Shown: one piece after another, positions 17,328 through 26,022 of the stretch
Position numbering within the stretch: the first letter of the stretch is position 1
Layout: every line of letters starts with the position of its first letter
Assembly: GCA_009838075.1 (NCBI GenBank)
Contig: VXSG01000080.1
Location: 1 to 34,110 of the forward strand
Length of the DNA: 34,110 nucleotides
Origin: Boseongicola sp. SB0665_bin_10
GTDB lineage: Bacteria > Pseudomonadota > Alphaproteobacteria > Rhodobacterales > Rhodobacteraceae
Direction of reading: 5' to 3'
The notes under the pieces: model-generated
Told to the model about the DNA's origin: nothing
Databases searched by the model: none
Seen by the model: the letters and a program-made list of their open reading frames with translations, nothing else
Program-made: the position numbers and the translations under genes

Positions 17328-18659
17328 ATGCTGAAGATCGTTCAAAGACTTGGAATCACGGGAGCGGCAGCGCTCGCCGTTTCGTTTTCCGGCGCTTTCG
17401 CGAATCCGTACGCGGAATATGCCGGGACCACGCTCATCGTGAACTTTCCCGCATTTCCGCACTACAACTCGGTCGTGAAAGTGCTGCCCGAGTTCACGCG
17501 GCAAACCGGCATAGAGGTGGAGGTCGACCAGCTCCCCTATCTCAAGATGCGCGAGCGCCAGGCCCTTGAGCTGACCCAGGAAGAAGGCGCCTATGACCTG
17601 ATCTCCTACGTGGTCTTCTCCAAGGCGGACTACGTCTATGCGGACCAGCTGGAAAACCTGGCAAAGTACTTCATGAACCCAAAGCTTGCCAATCCGCGCT
17701 ACGACGCCGAGGACCTCATCGACGGTTACGTTCAGAACATCGGCGTTGCCGGCGGCGAAAAAGGGTACCTTCCGGGACCGACGGGCTCGCTGTTCGGCCT
17801 GCCTTCGGGCTCGGAGACGTCGGTCCTGATGTACCGCAAGGACATCTTCGAGAAGCACGGGCTGAAGGTGCCGGAAACCTACGATGAACTGCTGGACGTG
17901 ACGTGCAGGATCCCGGAACTTGAACCGGGAATGGGCGGCATGGCATCGCGGGCGGCCTCCGGCCATCAGGCAAGCCATGCGTTCCTGCTTCACCTGGCCC
18001 CGCTCGGTGGCCGCGTCTTCGATGACGAGTGGAACCCCATCATCAACAATGCCGCGGGCCTGGCCGCGGCAAATGCCCTGAAGACGATCGTTGACTGCGG
18101 GCCGCAAGGCAGCAGCGCATTCGGTCCGTCCGAAGCCGCCAACGCCTTCGCGACCGGAAAGGCGGCAATGTTCATGGACTCCATAGCGTTCGCGCCCGGA
18201 TTCGAAGATCCCCAGAAGAGCCAGGTTGCCGGCAATGTCGGCTACGCCCTGCACCCCGCGGGCGTGCGTCGCGGCAGCCAGACCGGCGGCTTCGGGATCG
18301 CGATACCCTCGAATGCCGAGAACAAGGAAGCTGCATTCCTGCTGATGCAGTGGATGACCTCGAAGGAGGGGGACAAGCTGATCACCATGGCTGGCGGCAA
18401 CCCTTCGCGGTTCTCGACCTACGCGGATCCCGAGGTTCAGGCAAAGTACCCCTTTGCGGCCACTTTCGGGGAAGCGCTCAAGTATGCGGATCCGGACTGG
18501 CGGCCCATCATTCCGCCATGGGGAAGGATCAACGCGGACATCGGAACGACCATGTCGAAGGTCCTGACCGAGGCGCTTGATCCGCAGGAAGCGCTTGATG
18601 GCGTCGCCGAGCGCACGCGGGCGCTCATGGAAGAAGAAGGCTACTACATCTGGCAGTGA
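17328..18659 (+). CDS. Sugar ABC transporter substrate-binding protein
   Basis: A 443-residue family 1 solute-binding protein. AAGGAGG (17316-17322) sets the ATG at 17328. Residues 1-25 form a Sec signal peptide with cleavage at AFA-NP. The mature protein has TTLIVNFPAFPHYNSVVKVL, the body stretch SGSETSVLMYRKDIFEKHG, and NAFATGKAAMFMDS, as in carbohydrate binders. The ligand cannot be read from sequence. Given the aldolases, kinase and lactonase-like enzyme around it, a sugar or sugar acid/lactone is most likely. It is followed by a strong hairpin and then the permease genes. Confidence 0.88.
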   Translation: MLKIVQRLGITGAAALAVSFSGAFANPYAEYAGTTLIVNFPAFPHYNSVVKVLPEFTRQTGIEVEVDQLPYLKMRERQALELTQEEGAYDLISYVVFSKADYVYADQLENLAKYFMNPKLANPRYDAEDLIDGYVQNIGVAGGEKGYLPGPTGSLFGLPSGSETSVLMYRKDIFEKHGLKVPETYDELLDVTCRIPELEPGMGGMASRAASGHQASHAFLLHLAPLGGRVFDDEWNPIINNAAGLAAANALKTIVDCGPQGSSAFGPSEAANAFATGKAAMFMDSIAFAPGFEDPQKSQVAGNVGYALHPAGVRRGSQTGGFGIAIPSNAENKEAAFLLMQWMTSKEGDKLITMAGGNPSRFSTYADPEVQAKYPFAATFGEALKYADPDWRPIIPPWGRINADIGTTMSKVLTEALDPQEALDGVAERTRALMEEEGYYIWQ

Positions 18660-18670
18660 CCGGAATCGCT

Positions 18671-18700
18671 GCGTGGCCCGCAACGGCGTGCGGGCCACGC
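18671..18700 (+). terminator. Strong stem-loop between binding-protein and permease genes
   Basis: A perfect 12-bp stem, GCGTGGCCCGCA paired with TGCGGGCCACGC, with a 6-nt loop, starts 12 nt after the binding-protein stop. No T-run follows. It occupies the same place as the hairpin after smoE and probably stabilises the upstream message or lowers permease expression. Confidence 0.78.
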
Positions 18701-18737
18701 TGACCGGTTGAGGTTTCCCAAGGCAGTCTGCATTTCC

Positions 18738-19649
18738 GTGAAACGCTACCAGATCAACATTTCGACCCCGTACCTGTTCCTGGCGCCTGCCGCCATCATC
18801 ATGGCGGTCGCGCTTTTCTTTCCGCTGCTCTACATGGTCTACGGCAGTTTCCGGGCCTGGGATCCAAGCCAGACCCTCACGGAAAGCGAGTTCATCGGGT
18901 TCGGCAACTACACGAAGCTCTGGCTGGACGCCACGTTCTGGGAAAGCGTTTCGGTCACGCTTGTCTTCGCGATCTCCGTTGTCTTCTTCGAGATGGTCAT
19001 TGGCGTGGGCCTTGCGTTGCTGCTCGACCGCAACATGCGCGGCATGTCCTTCCTGAGGACGCTGTTCATCCTGCCCATGATGATCGCGCCCGTGGTCGTC
19101 GGGTTGATGTGGCGCTTCATGTACCACCCCACGGACGGCACCTTCAACCGTTGGCTCTCGGTCTTCGGACTCGACGGCGTCGACTGGCTTGGAAGGCACG
19201 CGCTGCTTTCCGTCATCGTGGCAGACATCTGGCAATGGACCCCCTTCATTTTCATTCTTGCGCTTGCGGCTCTTCAGTCGTTGCCGCGGTCTGCACTTGA
19301 GGCGGCCCGAATCGACGGCGCGACAGGCTGGCAGTTGATCGTGCACATCAAGCTCCCGCTCATGATGCCGGTGCTGATCGTGACGATGCTCCTGCGCCTG
19401 ATCGACGCCTTCAAGGTGCTAGAGGTGATTCTGGTCCTGACGGAGGGCGGGCCCGGACTGGCCACGGAGATCCTGGCACTGCGCATTTCGCGGACCGCGC
19501 AGGAGTTCCGGGAACTGGGCGAGGCGGCGGCAATGTCGAACTACCTGCTGTTGCTGCTCTTGCTGCTGACGCTGGGAATGCTTGCCTTCACGCGTTGGCA
19601 GGAGGCGCGCACGGAACGAGAGCGGCGCCGCGTCGAGGAGGAAGGATAG
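18738..19649 (+). CDS. Sugar ABC transporter permease (MalF/UgpA type)
   Basis: A 303-residue inner-membrane permease with about six hydrophobic segments, the first at YLFLAPAAIIMAVALFFPLL. The EAA loop is SALEAARIDGATGWQLIVHI followed by KLP. The start is uncertain. GTG at 18738 is chosen because the TTG at 18708 would lie only 7 nt after the hairpin, leaving no free ribosome site; neither start has a strong Shine-Dalgarno sequence. The C-terminus ends in a charged tail rich in Arg and Glu. It is followed after 5 bp by the second permease. Confidence 0.87.
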   Translation: MKRYQINISTPYLFLAPAAIIMAVALFFPLLYMVYGSFRAWDPSQTLTESEFIGFGNYTKLWLDATFWESVSVTLVFAISVVFFEMVIGVGLALLLDRNMRGMSFLRTLFILPMMIAPVVVGLMWRFMYHPTDGTFNRWLSVFGLDGVDWLGRHALLSVIVADIWQWTPFIFILALAALQSLPRSALEAARIDGATGWQLIVHIKLPLMMPVLIVTMLLRLIDAFKVLEVILVLTEGGPGLATEILALRISRTAQEFRELGEAAAMSNYLLLLLLLLTLGMLAFTRWQEARTERERRRVEEEG

Positions 19650-19654
19650 GCGAG

Positions 19655-20596
19655 ATGGCTGCACGGTACCACGGCGATCGCCAGCACCCGGCGTTCTACG
19701 CCTTGCTCGTGACACTGGTCTTCATGTCGGTCGGGCCGGTGTTCCTGATGTTCTCGAACTCGTTCAAGACCGACATCGATATCATATCCGGAACCAGCGC
19801 TCTCTTCTTCCTGCCCACCATACAGAACTATGAAACCGCGCTCTGCGACATACTCTGGTACGAACCCGATCATCTGGACTTCTGCGCCATCCGTTTCGGC
19901 GGGGCTTTCGTCAACTCGATCATCATTGCGCTGATCTCCACGGCGCTGACGCTCTACATTGGCTGCATGGCCGCCTATGCGCTCGTCCGCTTTCGGTTCA
20001 TGGGGCGCGACAGCGTCTCGCTTGCCACGCTTGCCGTGCGCATGGTCCCGCCTGCAGTCCTGCTGGTTCCGGTATTCGGTCTCTGGAACAACGTGTTCTG
20101 CCTGGACAAGCAATCGCTCGTCGGCGCCTGGATTCGCGATGTCTTTGGCGGACGTGGCGATGTCTGTCTTGCCGGAACCCACTCGGGAATCATCCTGATC
20201 TATGTCGCGATGAACCTGCCGTTCGTAATATGGATCCTGCAGAGCTTCATAGTGCAGGTTCCGCGTTCGCTGGAGGAGGCCGCGCGCATCGACGGCGCGG
20301 GTCCGTTCCAGGTGTTCTGGCGGATCGTGATGCCACTGATCAAGCCGGGACTGGCCGCCGCCGCGATCTTCACTTTTCGCATCGCGTGGAACGAGTATCT
20401 CCTGGCCTCCGCGCTGGCCGACCGGGACACAAAGACCGTTCCGATCCTGATCGTGAACAATACCAGCGAATTCAGCATCGAGTGGGGCACGATCATGGCC
20501 ACGGGCATGTTGCTGACCTTGCCGCCCATCCTGTTCACGCTGTTTGCGTCGCGTCAGATCATCACCGGCATGACCGCCGGTGCGGTCAAGGGCTAG
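19655..20596 (+). CDS. Sugar ABC transporter permease (MalG/UgpE type) with Cys-bearing periplasmic loops
   Basis: A 313-residue inner-membrane permease. The EAA loop SLEEAARIDGAGPFQVFWRI followed by VMP lies near 205-227, and the C-terminus QIITGMTAGAVKG is standard for MalG types. It is longer than usual (about 275-280) because both predicted periplasmic loops are extended. The first contains C64 and C77, the second C149 and C171, next to DKQSLVGAWIRDVFGGRGD. Disulfides in these loops are possible (inference). It lies 5 bp after the first permease and 3 bp before the UPF0261 gene. Confidence 0.88.
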   Translation: MAARYHGDRQHPAFYALLVTLVFMSVGPVFLMFSNSFKTDIDIISGTSALFFLPTIQNYETALCDILWYEPDHLDFCAIRFGGAFVNSIIIALISTALTLYIGCMAAYALVRFRFMGRDSVSLATLAVRMVPPAVLLVPVFGLWNNVFCLDKQSLVGAWIRDVFGGRGDVCLAGTHSGIILIYVAMNLPFVIWILQSFIVQVPRSLEEAARIDGAGPFQVFWRIVMPLIKPGLAAAAIFTFRIAWNEYLLASALADRDTKTVPILIVNNTSEFSIEWGTIMATGMLLTLPPILFTLFASRQIITGMTAGAVKG

Positions 20597-20599
20597 GTG

Positions 20600-21730
20600 A
20601 TGGCGGCAAGGGCAACCCTCCTCGCCACGCTGACGACGAAGGAGGCGGAAACCAGCTTCCTGCGTTCCGCAATGGAGCAGCTGGGCGTGTCCGTGAAGCT
20701 TGTCGACATTTCCCTTCACGCCGGGGCGTCAACCCTCGACGGCGACGAAAAGAACCGCCGCATGGCCGAGGTCGCGGCGCGCGTGGGGCAAGATCTCGCC
20801 GGCAAGCGGGCGGAAGAGATCGGTGTCGTGGCTGGCATCGGGGGAGGCACCGGCGGCGAGATCGTGCTGCAGGTCTTCGACGCGCTCCCGGCACTGCATT
20901 CAAAGGTCCTGATTACGCCACTGCCGTTCGACCCGCGCCCGGCACTGGCGGACAAGTCATTCGTCATTGTGCCAACGCTCGTAGACATTCTTGGCCTGAA
21001 CGACTTGCTGCGGCAGGCCCTCAAGTCGGCAGCGGCGGTGATCGCGGGCATGTGCAGTCAGACCGAGCCGGCACCAGGACTGGCGAAGCCCATGATCGGC
21101 CTGACCGCACTCGGTGCGACCGGCGGCGCGGCAGCCAGCATCGAGGCCGGGCTGAGTGACATGGGCGAGGCATGCGCGGTCTTTCACGCCAACGGGTTCG
21201 GCGGTGCGGGCTATGCGCGATTTGCCGCAGAAGGCGCCTTCAAGGCGGTGGTCGACCTGACCTGCCACGAACTTAACCGGCTGGTCTTTGCAGGCGACCA
21301 TGTCCCCATGAAGAACAGGTTCACGGCTGCCGCCCACCTGCCGCAGATCGTTCTTCCCGGCGGTCTGAACTTTCTCGGTCTCGGGCCTGTCGACACCTTG
21401 GGACCGGCCTACAGTGCAAGGCCGCACTATCAGCATTCGGCGCAATTCACTCACGTCAAGGTAACGCCCGAGGAAATGGCGGAGACGTGCGAGATTCTCG
21501 CCGATCACTTGAACGACGCCAATGCGCCGGTCCACGTGATCGTGCCAATGGGCGGGTTTTCGCACCGGGACCGCCCGGGCGGCGAAATCGAGGACGAGGC
21601 GCTGCGCATCCTCTGCCTCGAGATGCTTGTCGCGCGAGCCCGGCATTACGAGGTCGAGGCCATGCCGAATCACATCAACGAGCGGCCAACGACGCAGCGC
21701 GCGCTTGAACTCCTGAAACCCTATCTATGA
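20600..21730 (+). CDS. UPF0261 family protein, Tm-1-like ATP-binding domain
   Basis: A 376-residue cytoplasmic protein of the UPF0261 family, related to the N-terminal part of plant Tm-1. Visible blocks are GVVAGIGGGTGGEIVLQVF (glycine-rich, nucleotide-binding type), KPMIGLTALGATGGAA, VFHANGFGGAGYARFA, PQIVLPGGLNFLGLGPVDTL, VPMGGFSHRDRPGGE and the C-terminal NHINERP. Tm-1 blocks tobamovirus replication in tomato, but the bacterial role is not known to me. A TIM-barrel partner (PEP-hydrolase-like) often found with it is absent here. ATG at 20600 or the adjoining GTG at 20597 may be used, 0-3 bp after the permease stop. Its place between a transporter and two aldolases suggests a step in sugar-acid breakdown. 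Confidence 0.88.
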   Translation: MAARATLLATLTTKEAETSFLRSAMEQLGVSVKLVDISLHAGASTLDGDEKNRRMAEVAARVGQDLAGKRAEEIGVVAGIGGGTGGEIVLQVFDALPALHSKVLITPLPFDPRPALADKSFVIVPTLVDILGLNDLLRQALKSAAAVIAGMCSQTEPAPGLAKPMIGLTALGATGGAAASIEAGLSDMGEACAVFHANGFGGAGYARFAAEGAFKAVVDLTCHELNRLVFAGDHVPMKNRFTAAAHLPQIVLPGGLNFLGLGPVDTLGPAYSARPHYQHSAQFTHVKVTPEEMAETCEILADHLNDANAPVHVIVPMGGFSHRDRPGGEIEDEALRILCLEMLVARARHYEVEAMPNHINERPTTQRALELLKPYL

Positions 21731-21739
21731 GGGCCTGGC

Positions 21740-22414
21740 ATGTCGGCAAAGTCTGACCTCGCGGCAAAGAAGGACGACCTGATCGCCATCGCGAAACGGT
21801 GCTTTGACCAGCGCCTGCAGACCAATGCGGGTGGCAACCTATCCGTTCGGCTTGCAGGCCGCGACGCAATCGTCATCAAGGCCTCGGGCATCGGATTCAG
21901 GGAGTGCACCCGCGAGAACCTGCAGGTTGCAATGCTGGACGGGACGATTCTGCCCTCGGAACTGGATCTGAAGCCGTCCAAGGACCTGGAATTTCATCTC
22001 GATCTCTACAGGCGCCGGGACGACATCGATGCCGTGGTCCATTGCCACAGCCCTTGGGCAACGGGATACGCAAGCACGGGCCGGGAAATACCCTGCCTGA
22101 CGGTGCAGACGGTCGAGAAAGTCGGGCGCATCCCCCTGATCCCCTTGTCCGAGAACGGTGGACCGCAGACAGCAATGCAGATCGGTCCGGTCTTTGACGA
22201 CCTGGCGGTCAAGGCCGCGGTGCTTGCCAATCATGGCACGATCGGGGTCGGCAAGACCCTGATGGCCGCGCAGTACCTTGCGGAACTCGTTGAGGAAACG
22301 GCCCATATCGCCTTTGTGCGCGACACGCTGGCGACCGCGTTGAGATGCAAGGAGCCGCAGACGCCAGGGCATGGCACGCATGAAAGTGAACGACGCATGC
22401 CCGACCGGCCATGA
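21740..22414 (+). CDS. Class II aldolase/adducin family protein (FucA-like)
   Basis: A 224-residue metal-dependent aldolase or decarboxylase. TNAGGNLSVRL (28-38) and IKASGIGF (46-53) form the substrate loops. The zinc ligands are likely H101 and H103 (VVHCHSP) and H165 (LANHGTIG), with E84 (KDLEFH) as the catalytic acid. Length and motifs fit FucA/AraD/OtnC-type enzymes, which act on sugar or sugar-acid phosphates; the substrate is unknown. It begins 9 bp after the UPF0261 stop. Its stop overlaps a possible ATG (22411) of the next gene. Confidence 0.87.
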   Translation: MSAKSDLAAKKDDLIAIAKRCFDQRLQTNAGGNLSVRLAGRDAIVIKASGIGFRECTRENLQVAMLDGTILPSELDLKPSKDLEFHLDLYRRRDDIDAVVHCHSPWATGYASTGREIPCLTVQTVEKVGRIPLIPLSENGGPQTAMQIGPVFDDLAVKAAVLANHGTIGVGKTLMAAQYLAELVEETAHIAFVRDTLATALRCKEPQTPGHGTHESERRMPDRP

Positions 22415-22443
22415 GATCGACGCAGCACGCGCTGGAGAGCAAC

Positions 22444-24492
22444 ATGCAATCACGCTGGGATGACTCGGATCTGCGGGCCCTGACCTCAAGCCAAGTCGAC
22501 AAGGGTGTCAACGAAGATCTTGCGATCCGGACCTATACCACGCGTCTCCTGGGGCGGGAGCCCCGGCTCGTTCTGCATGGCGGCGGCAACACATCGGTGA
22601 AGACGCGGATGACGGACGCGCTTGGCGTCGAGCACGAGGTGCTTTGCGTCAAGGGCTCGGGCTGGGACATGGGCACGATCGAGCCCGCTGGCCTGCCGGC
22701 GGTTGAACTTGCTCCTTTGGCCGCGCTAGCACGCATTCCGAAGCTGAGCGACGTGGACCTGGTTGCGGCGCAGCGACGTCTGCTTCTCGATCCCAATGCG
22801 CCGAATCCCTCGATCGAGGCGGTCCTGCACGCGATATTGCCGCACAAGTACGTCGATCACACGCATTCGAATGCCATCATTTCGCTGACCAACCAGGCCG
22901 ACGGCGAAGAAATTGTCCGGGACCTGTTTCCGGACACGACGATCATCCCCTATGTCATGCCGGGTTTCGTTCTTTCCCAGAGAGTCCGGAAGCAACTGGA
23001 TGAATCGCCGGCGCCGAAGCACCTCATCCTGATGTGCCACGGGATCTTCACCTTCAGCGATGACCCTCGCCAGTCCTATGACGACATGATCCGCATGTGC
23101 GCCGCCGCGGAGAAGCGGCTGGACGCCGGCGCTCCACGGCCGTTCGTCCGGGCCAGGCTGCCGGCAAGGGCGCCTGACGTGGGCGAGATCGCACCCTTGG
23201 TTCGCGGCGCATTGGCGCGGCCGAGCGACGTCGAGGGACGGCCCGACCGCTGGATCCTGGACTTCCGCACTTCCGAGCAGATTCGGGCATTTGTCGACGG
23301 TGCGGACGTCAGCGACTACGCGACTCGCGGCAATGCCGCGCCGGATCACTCGATCCGGATCAAGCGCTTCGGCTTGGTGGCGCCGGCTCCTGCGAGCGGT
23401 GAGCTGGAGGCGTTCGCCGCTGCGCTGTCCGCCAGCGTCAGGACCTATTGCAACAACTATGCCGCCTATTTCGAGCGCAACAACGCACGGGCGGGTGGCG
23501 GGATCACTCAGCTTGATCCCTTGCCGCGCGTCGTTTACGTGCCGGGACTGGGCCTGTTCGGCGTCGGCAAGTCGGCGAAGGATGCGGCGGTCTGTGCGGA
23601 CATTGCCGAAGCGACAGTGGATGTGATCAGCAGGGCCGAGGGAATAGGGACATTCGTGGCGCTGCCTGAAGAGGATCTCTTTGACATCGAGTACTGGTCG
23701 CTCGAACAGGCGAAGCTGGCAAAGTCGCGCGAAAGGCCCCTGAACCGGCAGGTCGCGATTGTGACAGGTGGCGCAAGCGGTCTCGGCCTCGCGACGGCAA
23801 GGCTGCTGAGGTCCGAGGGCGCAGAGGTTGCAATTCTGGACTTGGACGCCGGGCGGGTCGACCTGGCCGCGTCCGAGACCGGTGCCATGGCGGTCGTCTG
23901 CGACGTCACGGTGCCCCGCTCGGTCGAGGACGCGATTCGTCAGGTGGCATGCCGGTTCGGCGGCGTCGACATTCTGATCTCCAATGCAGGCGCGGCGTTT
24001 CAGGGCGCGCTCGACAAGGTCGATGACGCCTATTTCCGCAGCGCATTCGATCTGAACTTCTGGTCGCACCACCTGGTCGCGCGGGCGTGCGTGCGGGTCA
24101 TGACGGCGCAGGGAACGGGCGGCGCCATCGTCTTCAACGTGTCGAAGCAGGCACTGAATCCGGGTCCCGATTTCGGTCCCTACGGCACGTCCAAGGCTGC
24201 GCTGATGGCGCTTGTTCGCCAGTACGCGATCGAATTCGGCGCCTTGGGAATCACCGCGAACGCGGTCAATGCCGACCGGATCCGCACCCTGCTCCTGACG
24301 GATGAACTCATTGCCGAGAGAGCCGCCGCGCGTGGCGTCACGCAGGAAGAATACATGCGCGGAAACCTCCTGAAGCGGGAGGTGACTGCAGGAGACGTTG
24401 CTGACGCGTTTCTTCACCTCGCCAAGGCAACAAAGACGACTGGCGCGATCCTCACGGTGGACGGCGGCAACGTGGCGGCAATGGTGAGATGA
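22444..24492 (+). CDS. Bifunctional class II aldolase / short-chain dehydrogenase (RhaD-SDR type)
   Basis: A 682-residue fusion. The N-terminal half (about 20-400) is a RhaD-like aldolase with LHGGGNTSVK (44-53), KGSGWDMG, zinc ligands H139 and H141 (YVDHTHSN) and H199 (MCHGIF). The C-terminal half (about 432-682) is a classic short-chain dehydrogenase with TGGASGLG at 441-448, SNAGAA, and Y580-x3-K584 (PYGTSK). Related proteins cleave rhamnulose 1-phosphate and oxidise lactaldehyde, so one protein may split a ketose phosphate and oxidise the aldehyde. The ATG at 22444 has GGAGAG upstream; an ATG at 22411 overlapping the previous stop is an alternative. It ends the ABC-UPF0261-aldolase operon. 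Confidence 0.9.
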   Translation: MQSRWDDSDLRALTSSQVDKGVNEDLAIRTYTTRLLGREPRLVLHGGGNTSVKTRMTDALGVEHEVLCVKGSGWDMGTIEPAGLPAVELAPLAALARIPKLSDVDLVAAQRRLLLDPNAPNPSIEAVLHAILPHKYVDHTHSNAIISLTNQADGEEIVRDLFPDTTIIPYVMPGFVLSQRVRKQLDESPAPKHLILMCHGIFTFSDDPRQSYDDMIRMCAAAEKRLDAGAPRPFVRARLPARAPDVGEIAPLVRGALARPSDVEGRPDRWILDFRTSEQIRAFVDGADVSDYATRGNAAPDHSIRIKRFGLVAPAPASGELEAFAAALSASVRTYCNNYAAYFERNNARAGGGITQLDPLPRVVYVPGLGLFGVGKSAKDAAVCADIAEATVDVISRAEGIGTFVALPEEDLFDIEYWSLEQAKLAKSRERPLNRQVAIVTGGASGLGLATARLLRSEGAEVAILDLDAGRVDLAASETGAMAVVCDVTVPRSVEDAIRQVACRFGGVDILISNAGAAFQGALDKVDDAYFRSAFDLNFWSHHLVARACVRVMTAQGTGGAIVFNVSKQALNPGPDFGPYGTSKAALMALVRQYAIEFGALGITANAVNADRIRTLLLTDELIAERAAARGVTQEEYMRGNLLKREVTAGDVADAFLHLAKATKTTGAILTVDGGNVAAMVR

Positions 24493-24887
24493 CGTTCCTT
24501 CGGGAGGTGTACCTCCAACAAGCGCAGGTGAAGCGACACTCCTCAGAGCTGACCCCTGGTTCGCGTGGCTGCCGGGCGCAGGGCGTCACATTGAACGAGC
24601 CCGATCCGATGGACATTTCCCACGCTCCCTGCAACCGGCTTCTCAAGAGCGCTGGTCAATTGGAGTGCCGCAAGGCGCAAGCGGCGATCCGGGCGCATTG
24701 ACAATATGCGGGAAGTCGCGGCTGCCCGAGGCTCTTCCTCGAACGCGACACGACGGACCGGAAGACGCGCCGGGCACCTTACGATGAATACCTCGCGGCC
24801 GCGGACTTGGCCCGTACATGCCTGCCCGAAGGTCCATGTCCACGTCCAGGTGTCCCTGCCCACGCTTGTGTTCCACGTGGAATGCGG
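24493..24887. other. Stretch without a recognisable gene, start of a mobile-element graveyard
   Basis: Nothing here reads as a known protein on either strand. A small palindrome, GGAGG-TGTA-CCTCC (24503-24516), lies just after the aldolase-dehydrogenase stop but has only 5 bp and no T-run, so it is a weak terminator at best. The next identifiable sequence is a Tn3-type transposase fragment. Confidence 0.4.
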
Positions 24888-25245
24888 CATTCATTCCACC
24901 GACGCCCACACGGGTACACCGAGGCCGTGTTCGGCCAGACGCAGCAGCTGGGCTTCTCCTTCGCCCAGCGCATCAACGGCATTTGCAAGCAGACCCCCTA
25001 CATCTTCAGGCCGAAGGGACGGGCGGAGGGAAGCCGGCGCATCAATGCCGCAAGATACGGGCAACGACGCCCTGAACCGCGAGCACCGGGACGATCCGCT
25101 GCGGCTTGTCGCGACCATCAAACTCAAGGAAAACACCGCTTCGGACATCTTCCGGCGGCCCATCCCCTGTTCCCGCCAGCATGCGCTCTACCAGACGCTC
25201 AAGTCCTTCGGACAGATCGTCTTTCTGCGTCGCGCCGTCCGGTTC
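24888..25245 (+). pseudogene. Tn3-family transposase (TnpA), frameshifted C-terminal fragment
   Basis: Two pieces in different frames match the C-terminal part of Tn3-family TnpA. The first (24888-25016) reads HGYTEAVFGQTQQLGFSFAQRI, the usual 'GYTDHVFGL-HLLGFRFAPRI' region. The second (25084-25245) reads HRDDPLRLVATIKLKENTAS, then DIFRRPIPCSRQHALYQTLK and SFGQI, the conserved block after it. The frameshift between them, the missing N-terminal two thirds and the lost end show a dead relic. Confidence 0.75.
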
Positions 25246-25357
25246 GGGTTCCAGGCGAGGCGATCGTTCCGTGCACTTTCCTGCACCTGCGTGAGGCAGA
25301 AAAAGCCCCACACAATCGCGAAGCAATCGCCGTGGGACAGGATCCCCGCATCGCCGG

Positions 25358-25750
25358 TTACCAGATACGGCTCAGGCCTGGATCAGGGAAGCTGTCAAAA
25401 ACGACGTCTGCAGACACCAAGGCCAGCCCGCCGAGCACGGCCGTCGCGGCGAGAATCCGGTCAAGGGGGTCACGGTGGGCCCATTCAAGTCTGCCTGCGT
25501 ACAGCGCCGCCTCAAATGTCAGCGTCGCACTGAGCCCGCCCTGCTCCGCCAAAGTGCCGGGCAGGCGGTCCAGACGGTCCGCCATCTCAGGCCACTTTCC
25601 GAAGCGCACCTTCTGGCTGAATTCGAACAAGCTTACCGGGCTGACGAAGACGGCGTCCGCGTCGGCAACGGCCTGCCTGGCGCCCGGGCTCAGCATCGGA
25701 TCGTCGACAAGTGTCCAGGCCCAGGCATGCGTGTCCAGAAGGACCTGCAC
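25358..25750 (-). CDS. vapC: VapC-type PIN-domain toxin
   Basis: A 130-residue PIN-domain ribonuclease. The acidic site is complete: D6 (LLDTHAWAW), E43 (VSLFEF), D94 and D97 (AHRDPLDRILAATA) and D115 (LVSAD). VapC toxins cut RNA, often initiator tRNA or rRNA, when not held by their antitoxin. The GTG start at 25750 directly follows the antitoxin stop with no gap (TGA then GTG), so translation is coupled. It lies between Tn3-type transposase and recombinase relics, where such modules are often carried. Confidence 0.88.
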   Translation of the reverse strand: MQVLLDTHAWAWTLVDDPMLSPGARQAVADADAVFVSPVSLFEFSQKVRFGKWPEMADRLDRLPGTLAEQGGLSATLTFEAALYAGRLEWAHRDPLDRILAATAVLGGLALVSADVVFDSFPDPGLSRIW

Positions 25751-25987
25751 TCACCGGCCTTCCCAGGTGCGCAGTTCATCCTCACTCATCGGTTCCAGGA
25801 AATCCGGCGGCGTGCCGATCCTGCCTTTCAAGACACCAAGGCGGAACCCGGTTTGCGGCAGCGGCACCAGGCGCACGACCGGCTTCTTGCCCCTGGCAAT
25901 CACCACTTCCTCACCGCGCAGCGCAGATTCGATCAGCTTGGAGAGCTGGCTCTTGGCGGCGTGTACAGAGTGGACTGAGGGCTGCAT
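25751..25987 (-). CDS. Phd/YefM-type antitoxin paired with VapC
   Basis: A 78-residue antitoxin. HSVHAAKSQLSKLIESALRG, then EEVVIARGKKPVVRLVPL, is the Phd/YefM (type II antitoxin) DNA-binding pattern. The C-terminus, ending in MSEDELRTWEGR, is the likely toxin-binding tail. The ATG at 25987 coincides with the start site predicted from the promoter just upstream, so the mRNA may be leaderless. The protein, with VapC, probably represses its own promoter through the palindrome at 25995-26019. Confidence 0.88.
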   Translation of the reverse strand: MQPSVHSVHAAKSQLSKLIESALRGEEVVIARGKKPVVRLVPLPQTGFRLGVLKGRIGTPPDFLEPMSEDELRTWEGR

Positions 25988-25993
25988 CGTCTC

Positions 25994-26022
25994 AACTTAG
26001 TTAGCTAGGTTGGCTAAGTCAA
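25994..26022 (-). promoter_or_regulatory. vapBC promoter with overlapping palindromic operator, predicted leaderless
   Basis: On the minus strand TTGACT (26017-26022) and TAAGTT (25994-25999) are separated by exactly 17 bp. Taking the -10 box as -12 to -7 places +1 at 25987, the A of the antitoxin ATG, so no ribosome site would be transcribed. The perfect inverted repeat ACTTAG (25995-26000) / CTAAGT (26014-26019), centred at 26007, overlaps both boxes, as expected for autoregulation. Confidence 0.65.

Noticed and set aside
22726..24417. Long minus-strand frame (563 codons) opposite the aldolase-dehydrogenase fusion
   Set aside because: Antisense shadow; the plus-strand product has complete zinc and SDR catalytic motifs.
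24503..24516. Intrinsic terminator after the aldolase-dehydrogenase gene
   Set aside because: The stem has only 5 bp and no T-run follows.
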